Source: Bacteroidales bacterium KHT7
GTDB taxonomy: Bacteria; Bacteroidota; Bacteroidia; Bacteroidales; Bacteroidaceae
Direction of reading: 5' to 3'
Length of the DNA stretch: 49,496 bases
Assembly (NCBI GenBank): GCA_900102385.1
Contig: FNBQ01000028.1
Span: 1 to 49,496 of the forward strand
In this document: in pieces, positions 45,373 to 49,496 of the stretch
How the letters are laid out: each line of letters begins with the position of its first letter
How positions within the stretch are numbered: the stretch's first letter is position 1
The notes under the pieces: model-generated
Seen by the model: the letters and a program-made list of their open reading frames with translations, nothing else
Database searches by the model: none
Told to the model about the DNA's origin: nothing
Translations under genes and position numbers: made by a program

Positions 45373-45897
45373 ATGAAAAAATTGATTCTATTGGCGCTAA
45401 TCCTTGCGCCAGCATGTGCATTCGCACAGAAGTTTGGTCATATCAATTCTGCTGACATCATCCAGAATATGCCAGAGTTTACCGCAGCACAGAACGAGAT
45501 TCAGGCTCAGCAGAAGACATACGAGACAGAGTTGAAGAAGATGCAGGACGAACTTCAGGCTAAGGGCGCAGAGTTCGAGAAGGAGATGGCTACACTGCCA
45601 GAGAACATCAAGCAGCGCCGCCAGCAGGAACTTCAGGACATGTACACTCGCATGCAGCAGTTCGCTCAGGAGAGCCAGTCAAACGTTCAGAAGCTTTCTA
45701 ACGATAAGATGCAGGCTATTCAGGAGAAGGTAACAAAGGTTATCGCTGAAATAGGCAAGGCAGGCGGCTACATCTACATCATGGATATCACAGCCGGTAT
45801 TCCTTACATCAGCGAGACTCAGAGCACCGACCTTACAAGCCAGGTAAAGAGCAAGCTCGGCGCAACAGGCGCAAAGACTACTCCTGCTAAGAAATAA
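45373..45897 (+). CDS. OmpH/Skp-like periplasmic chaperone, copy 2
   Basis: The 174 residues repeat the OmpH plan: signal peptide (MKKLILLALILAPACAFAQ), KFGHINSADIIQNMPEFTAAQ, a charged coiled coil at about 35-115 and a C-terminal GGYIYIMDITAGIPYIS strand. The tail ends in a short basic TTPAKK. It is clearly a paralogue of copies 1 and 3. The separate -7 box suggests its level can differ from that of copy 1. It probably protects outer-membrane proteins in the periplasm. Confidence 0.94.
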   Translation: MKKLILLALILAPACAFAQKFGHINSADIIQNMPEFTAAQNEIQAQQKTYETELKKMQDELQAKGAEFEKEMATLPENIKQRRQQELQDMYTRMQQFAQESQSNVQKLSNDKMQAIQEKVTKVIAEIGKAGGYIYIMDITAGIPYISETQSTDLTSQVKSKLGATGAKTTPAKK

Positions 45898-45948
45898 TTC
45901 TGATTAACAGACAACAATCTTGTCAAACCCAAAATTCTTTAAAAAAGT

Positions 45949-46455
45949 ATGTTCAAGAAAATAATCATAATGGCATTGTGCATGCTGCCGCTCGCAGCAA
46001 GCGCACAGAGTAAATTCGGCTACTTTAACTACGACGACATGCTTAAGGCAATGCCTGAGTACACAGAAGCACAGAACAACCTTAACATGCTTAAGGACAA
46101 CTATGAGTCTGAACTCAAGCGTTCGGAAGATGAGTTCGACAAGAAGTACACTGAATTCCTTGACGGACAGAAGGAGTTTCCGAAGAGCATCCTGATGAAG
46201 CGACAGAAAGAGTTGCAGAACCTTATGGATCAGACTCTCGAGTTCAAGAAGGATGTTAAGGAGATGCTCTCTAAGGCAGAGAAGAACCTTATGGCTCCGG
46301 TTAAGCAGAAACTCGACGAGGCTGTTGCTGCCGTGGCTCAGGAGAAGGCTCTCGACTATGTCATCAACACTGCCGGAAACAACTATCCGTACGTAAACCC
46401 AAACACTGGCGTTGACCTCACGGAGCAGTTGAAGCAGAGTCTTGGAATAAAGTAA
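45949..46455 (+). CDS. OmpH/Skp-like periplasmic chaperone, copy 3
   Basis: The 168 residues start with a signal peptide (MFKKIIIMALCMLPLAASAQ) and then SKFGYFNYDDMLKAMPEYTEAQ, a coiled coil at about 40-115 and a C-terminal LDYVINTAGNNYPYVNP strand. The layout is the same as in copies 1 and 2, but the coil carries more acidic residues. It starts 51 bases after copy 2 and is followed by a terminator hairpin, so copies 2 and 3 form a unit. Confidence 0.94.
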   Translation: MFKKIIIMALCMLPLAASAQSKFGYFNYDDMLKAMPEYTEAQNNLNMLKDNYESELKRSEDEFDKKYTEFLDGQKEFPKSILMKRQKELQNLMDQTLEFKKDVKEMLSKAEKNLMAPVKQKLDEAVAAVAQEKALDYVINTAGNNYPYVNPNTGVDLTEQLKQSLGIK

Positions 46456-46480
46456 AACAGAACTGAACAACAATCCCTAT

Positions 46481-46509
46481 AAGGGCGACACCATTATGGG
46501 GTCGCCCTT
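46481..46509 (+). terminator. Terminator after the ompH genes
   Basis: AAGGGCGAC (46481-46489) and GTCGCCCTT (46501-46509) form a perfect 9-base-pair stem followed by TCTCTTT, a weak T-run. Confidence 0.65.
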
Positions 46510-46527
46510 TCTCTTTCCCTGTAGATT

Positions 46528-47376
46528 ATGGCACAACCATCATTCTCAAAAAATCCCGGACCGATAGGTCTGTTCGACTCGGGCTACGGAGGCCTTACGA
46601 TTCTGAAACAGATTCAAAGCCTTATGCCCGAATACGATTACATGTATCTGGGCGACAATGCGCGCTCGCCTTACGGCTCACGCTCGTTCGACGTGGTTTA
46701 CGAGTTTACGCTGCAATCGGTAAAGAAACTCTTCGAACTGGGCTGCCAACTTGTTATTCTTGCGTGCAACACGGCATCGGCAAAGGCACTAAGAACCATT
46801 CAGCAGAAAGACCTTCCGCTGCTCGATGCCGACCGCCGCGTGCTTGGAATAATCCGCCCCACGGCAGAGTGCATAGGCGCGCTGACCAAGAGCCGCCACG
46901 TTGGCTTCTTTGCCACCGAAGGAACGGTTCTGTCACATTCCTATCAGTTGGAGATTGAGAAACTACACCCCGACGTGAAGGTTACGGGCGAGCCTTGCCC
47001 AATGTGGGTTCCGCTTGTAGAGAACAACGAATACAACAGCGACGGCGCAGACTATTTCGTAAAGGCTCGCATAGACAATCTGATGAGTCGCGACCCCGAG
47101 ATAGACACCATAATTCTGGGCTGCACCCACTACCCTCTTCTGCTTAACAAAATTAACAAGTACATTCCCAAAGGCGTTAACGTTATTCCGCAGGGCGACT
47201 ATGTTGCGGCAAGCCTCAGCGACTATCTTAAACGCCATACCGAGATGGATGCCAAACTGACGAAGGGCGGCACTTGCCAATTCTTCACCACCGAGAGCGA
47301 AGAGAAATTCAAAAAAAGCGCGTCGGTATTTCTGAATGCCGACAAACTGGACGTTAAAAAGATAACGCTGGTTTAA
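46528..47376 (+). CDS. murI: Glutamate racemase
   Basis: The 282-residue enzyme makes D-glutamate for peptidoglycan. The two catalytic cysteines are C80 (VILACNTASAKAL) and C199 (IILGCTHYPLL), each in its usual motif. The N-terminal IGLFDSGYGGLTIL (about 13-26) and LGDNARSPYGSRS are conserved. It is the last gene of the envelope cluster and ends at a strong terminator; the weak terminator before it suggests partial read-through from the ompH genes. Confidence 0.97.
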   Translation: MAQPSFSKNPGPIGLFDSGYGGLTILKQIQSLMPEYDYMYLGDNARSPYGSRSFDVVYEFTLQSVKKLFELGCQLVILACNTASAKALRTIQQKDLPLLDADRRVLGIIRPTAECIGALTKSRHVGFFATEGTVLSHSYQLEIEKLHPDVKVTGEPCPMWVPLVENNEYNSDGADYFVKARIDNLMSRDPEIDTIILGCTHYPLLLNKINKYIPKGVNVIPQGDYVAASLSDYLKRHTEMDAKLTKGGTCQFFTTESEEKFKKSASVFLNADKLDVKKITLV

Positions 47377-47379
47377 GAT

Positions 47380-47421
47380 AAAAAACGGTCGGGGTTCGAA
47401 CAAGAATCCCGACCGTTTTTT
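47380..47421 (+). terminator. Terminator of murI
   Basis: AAAAAACGGTCGGG and CCCGACCGTTTTTT form a perfect 14-base-pair stem (47380-47393 with 47408-47421) whose right arm supplies the T-run. Confidence 0.92.
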
Positions 47422-47443
47422 GCCGAGAAGAACGATTTTCTGC

Positions 47444-47451
47444 TATATTTG
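47444..47451 (+). promoter_or_regulatory. -7 box for the 281-residue protein gene
   Basis: TATATTTG matches TAnnTTTG; the ATG at 47534 follows after an 80-base leader. Confidence 0.6.
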
Positions 47452-47533
47452 CATCCAGAGCAAGACTGACCTGCTGAAAAACAAGCACGGACACAGTCTT
47501 GAGATGTATAACCCGTAAATCAATAGACACATT

Positions 47534-48379
47534 ATGAAACAGAGTTCGAAAGAGATTCAGGAAATGTTCATGACGTTGCCTTTTTCCGAGACCATGAAAA
47601 ACTGCATAGAAGAGACAGGCTGGCAGTTTGCCGACTCGCACATTGCAACAATAATCTACAACTTTCCTTTCCCGTATTTTGTGAGAAGGGAACTTCTGGA
47701 AGCAATCCACGACAACACAGAGGACGAGACGCTGAAAACGCAACTCGGACAGCGTTTTGAGGTTGACGACCTTAAGATTGAATCGTTTAAACAGCCATTA
47801 AACAACACGGTCTTCGCCGTTAAATCGTTCGACTTTTCCGACATCGGTACTTTCAGCGATTTCGATTCTGCAATGGAAAGCGTTAAGGACTATAACGATG
47901 AATTTTGTATCGAGAAGATTCAAACGCTTTCTGAGGAAGCCGAACCGGCGGTAAAGAATTTTTCATTTCCATTCCGCAACATGGGTGCAGAGAACCAGAC
48001 CGAATTCTGGGACATCGACAGCGCGCCCGACACTCTCGGAACGATATATTTCAACGAGGAGAAACTCATACACCGTTTTTGGAGCGTCACCCCCGACAAC
48101 GAATTCATCAGAAAAGTGGACAGCCTCGACTCCTCACGATTCGAGAATGCCTTTGTGCCGCTACCCAACCCGTTCGACAAAGGCGACAAGGTGCAAAGAC
48201 TTTCAACCGGCGAGACTGTGGTGATAAACACAACAAAAGAGAAATTCAACGACATTATTGCCAAAGCCGAGAAAAGTGCCGACTACGATTACGACGACAC
48301 ATACGTATCGTTCATATTCAACAATGGCGAGGGGGTAAAAGACGATTTGGCATGCCTTTTCGAACTGGAGCGTGCATAA
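47534..48379 (+). CDS. Unrecognised 281-residue cytoplasmic protein
   Basis: I do not recognise this family. The protein has no signal peptide or membrane segment and is acidic. The first 60 residues look like a helical region (FMTLPFSETMKNCIEETGWQFADSHIATII). The rest alternates strands and acidic loops: VFAVKSFDFSDIGTF, LGTIYFNEEKLIHRFWSV, VQRLSTGETVVINTTKEKF and YVSFIFNNGEG. A segment like GDKVQRLSTGETVVI resembles a small SH3-like barrel. It has its own promoter and terminator and stands alone, so context gives no clue. Base composition is like its neighbours. Confidence 0.8.
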   Translation: MKQSSKEIQEMFMTLPFSETMKNCIEETGWQFADSHIATIIYNFPFPYFVRRELLEAIHDNTEDETLKTQLGQRFEVDDLKIESFKQPLNNTVFAVKSFDFSDIGTFSDFDSAMESVKDYNDEFCIEKIQTLSEEAEPAVKNFSFPFRNMGAENQTEFWDIDSAPDTLGTIYFNEEKLIHRFWSVTPDNEFIRKVDSLDSSRFENAFVPLPNPFDKGDKVQRLSTGETVVINTTKEKFNDIIAKAEKSADYDYDDTYVSFIFNNGEGVKDDLACLFELERA

Positions 48380-48745
48380 TTTTGAAAGCGGCAGCAAAAT
48401 GCCGCTTTTTCATTTTAAGCCTTCCACAAAGCAGAAGTTTTTTGATATATATCAAGAATGCACGTTCCAAATATGTTTTATGGCAGCGTTTTTTTCATTT
48501 CTTGATATTTTTTGACTTTCTTTGCATAAAATTTCAATAGCGAAAACTGAATATTACGTGTAAATAAACTGCAACAGACAGTAAATAAACATGTAAGCAA
48601 AGCCTGAAGTTTTAGAGACGGCATTGTTCATAAGAAAACTAAAGAACTGCTATCAAAAATTAAAGCATTATGGCGCAATCATTACATAGACACGGATTAT
48701 GATGTTTTTCAGGAAACAGGTTGAACAATAATAATTATTACCAAA
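48380..48745. other. 366-base spacer with a terminator only
   Basis: After the terminator at 48385-48408 the sequence is A+T-rich, with no open frame worth calling on either strand, no tRNA and no repeat array. No exact TAnnTTTG box was seen before the DUF1648-like gene; CTTTCTTTGC near 48516-48525 is the closest. Confidence 0.6.
48385..48412 (+). terminator. Terminator of the 281-residue protein gene
   Basis: AAAGCGGCA (48385-48393) and TGCCGCTTT (48400-48408) form a perfect 9-base-pair stem with a six-base loop, followed by TTC. Confidence 0.85.
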
Positions 48746-49192
48746 ATGAAAAGCAAGATTGTATCATCTTTAATCATCATCGTAACATTTGGCGTTGCGC
48801 TTGCAAGAATGGCAAACTGTTCGAAAAAGGTCATTCTGCATTGGGACATCAGCGGCAACCTAACGAGTCAGGGAACTGAAAACCTCATCATCCTGCTACC
48901 TATGATTTCGGTCATAATTTTTGCAATCTTCAAATACTACGAACGGAATCCGTACAAACTGAGCACTCTTCCACGCATAGAGGAGAGCGAGAGCAACACC
49001 AAGATGCTGGTAAAGCACATTAAGACAATGGCTATGCTTACGCTGCTTGCAATGCTTTACATAACAATGTGCTCGGCTAAGATGGCAGACATACGACTGC
49101 TTATTATCGTGCCTTTCCTGCTGCTAACAATGGGATACTATGCCCACACTCGCAAAAAGATTAAGGCAGGCTTCTGCGCGCAGGCAAAATAA
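48746..49192 (+). CDS. DUF1648-like small membrane protein
   Basis: The 148-residue protein has four membrane segments at about 5-23, 46-64, 92-111 and 114-132. Between the first two lies HWDISGNLTSQGTEN, which fits the DUF1648 signature (HWN..G..D..G.K). A charged loop at about 66-90 separates the second and third helices. DUF1648 proteins include the SdpI immunity/signalling type and many of unknown role. A link to immunity would be speculative, as no toxin gene is beside it. An IS1595-type element starts shortly after. Confidence 0.75.
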   Translation: MKSKIVSSLIIIVTFGVALARMANCSKKVILHWDISGNLTSQGTENLIILLPMISVIIFAIFKYYERNPYKLSTLPRIEESESNTKMLVKHIKTMAMLTLLAMLYITMCSAKMADIRLLIIVPFLLLTMGYYAHTRKKIKAGFCAQAK

Positions 49193-49254
49193 CAGAGCAT
49201 CAATATCATATTCGCAATAATTTTAATGATAATCCGCAATATCCCCAAATGTAT

Positions 49255-49262
49255 TATCTTTG
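49255..49262 (+). promoter_or_regulatory. -7 box for the IS1595-type transposase
   Basis: TATCTTTG matches TAnnTTTG and lies 22 bases before the ATG at 49285. Confidence 0.5.
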
Positions 49263-49284
49263 TAATTGAAAAAATCATAGCCAA

Positions 49285-49496
49285 ATGAAGTTGTTGGATT
49301 TTGCAAAACATTTCGACAGCGAGGAAGCTTGTGAAAAGTACCTCAAGGAAACTCGCGAAAAAGAAGGTATAAAGTGCAGCCGCTGTGGCTGCGAGAAACA
49401 GTACTGGAACCGTTGCCACAAACGCTGGATGTGTGCCAAGTGCGGACATGAGACCACCCTCAGGTCGGGCACGGTTATGCACGGCAGCAACCTTCC
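49285..49496 (+). CDS. N-terminal part of an IS1595-family transposase (cut by window end)
   Basis: The frame starts MKLLDFAKHFDSEEACEKYL and continues open to the window end (70 codons). It has a zinc ribbon with four cysteines (CSRCG and CAKCG, about residues 31-53), followed by TTLRSGTVMHGSNLP. This is the conserved entry to the DDE domain of IS1595/ISXO2-type transposases, whose pattern is 'T.GTV.H.S.LPL..W'. The catalytic DDE residues lie outside the window, so whether it is intact is unknown. No left inverted repeat could be identified by eye in the 90 bases upstream. Confidence 0.85.
   Translation, partial: MKLLDFAKHFDSEEACEKYLKETREKEGIKCSRCGCEKQYWNRCHKRWMCAKCGHETTLRSGTVMHGSNL

Overview
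The window looks like chromosome of a Bacteroidales bacterium, most likely Prevotella or a close relative. Three things point there: Bacteroidetes-type promoters (a -7 box TAnnTTTG, often with TTTG about 19 bases upstream) in front of many genes; the gene order rpsU / xerC-hpf / tRNA-Thr-Tyr-Gly-Thr / tuf / tRNA-Trp / secE-nusG-rplKAJL-rpoBC; and Bacteroidetes-specific families (DUF2795, DUF6242, DUF6089-like and tandem OmpH genes beside bamA). No tools were used. Functions rest on motifs read by eye and on knowledge of the families.

Layout. Bases 1-241 hold the 3' end of an IS1182-like transposase gene and its terminal repeat. Bases 317-3586 carry a cupin gene divergent from an HxlR regulator, a secreted beta-barrel-like protein, a DUF2795 protein and a secreted SGNH/CE2-type esterase. 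Bases 3699-18281 are the core transcription/translation block on the minus strand: rpoC, rpoB, rplL, rplJ, rplA, rplK, nusG, secE, five tRNAs, tuf, hpf, xerC and rpsU. mdh (minus) and an M24 aminopeptidase followed by a gamma-carbonic-anhydrase-like gene (plus) come next. A 922-base gene-free stretch (21839-22760) is filled with short tandem repeats: a 7-base family that begins inside the preceding gene, and two unrelated 11-base arrays. Then follow an orphan response regulator, a fused hydrolase/nucleotidase gene, a flippase and glycosyltransferase pair, and gdhA.

The most interesting segment is 28766-33786. It is a tight minus-strand operon, visibly richer in A+T than its neighbours. It encodes a small 70-residue protein or leader, a 1087-residue reverse transcriptase with an intact YVDD site, a stand-alone nitrilase-fold hydrolase with an intact Glu-Lys-Cys triad, and a four-helix membrane protein. 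It sits between gdhA and two further glycosyltransferase genes. RT plus nitrilase plus membrane segment matches the composition of the 'unknown group' defence-associated reverse transcriptases (DRT type 1/UG1 and relatives), but here the parts are separate genes. It is the best candidate for an anti-phage system in this window.

From 35978 on the content is housekeeping: comF-recX-prmC (minus), ribD, then an envelope cluster on the plus strand (DUF6242 lipoprotein, DUF6089-like protein, uppS, bamA, three ompH/skp genes, murI), an unrecognised 281-residue protein, a DUF1648-like membrane protein, and the start of an IS1595-family transposase cut by the window end.
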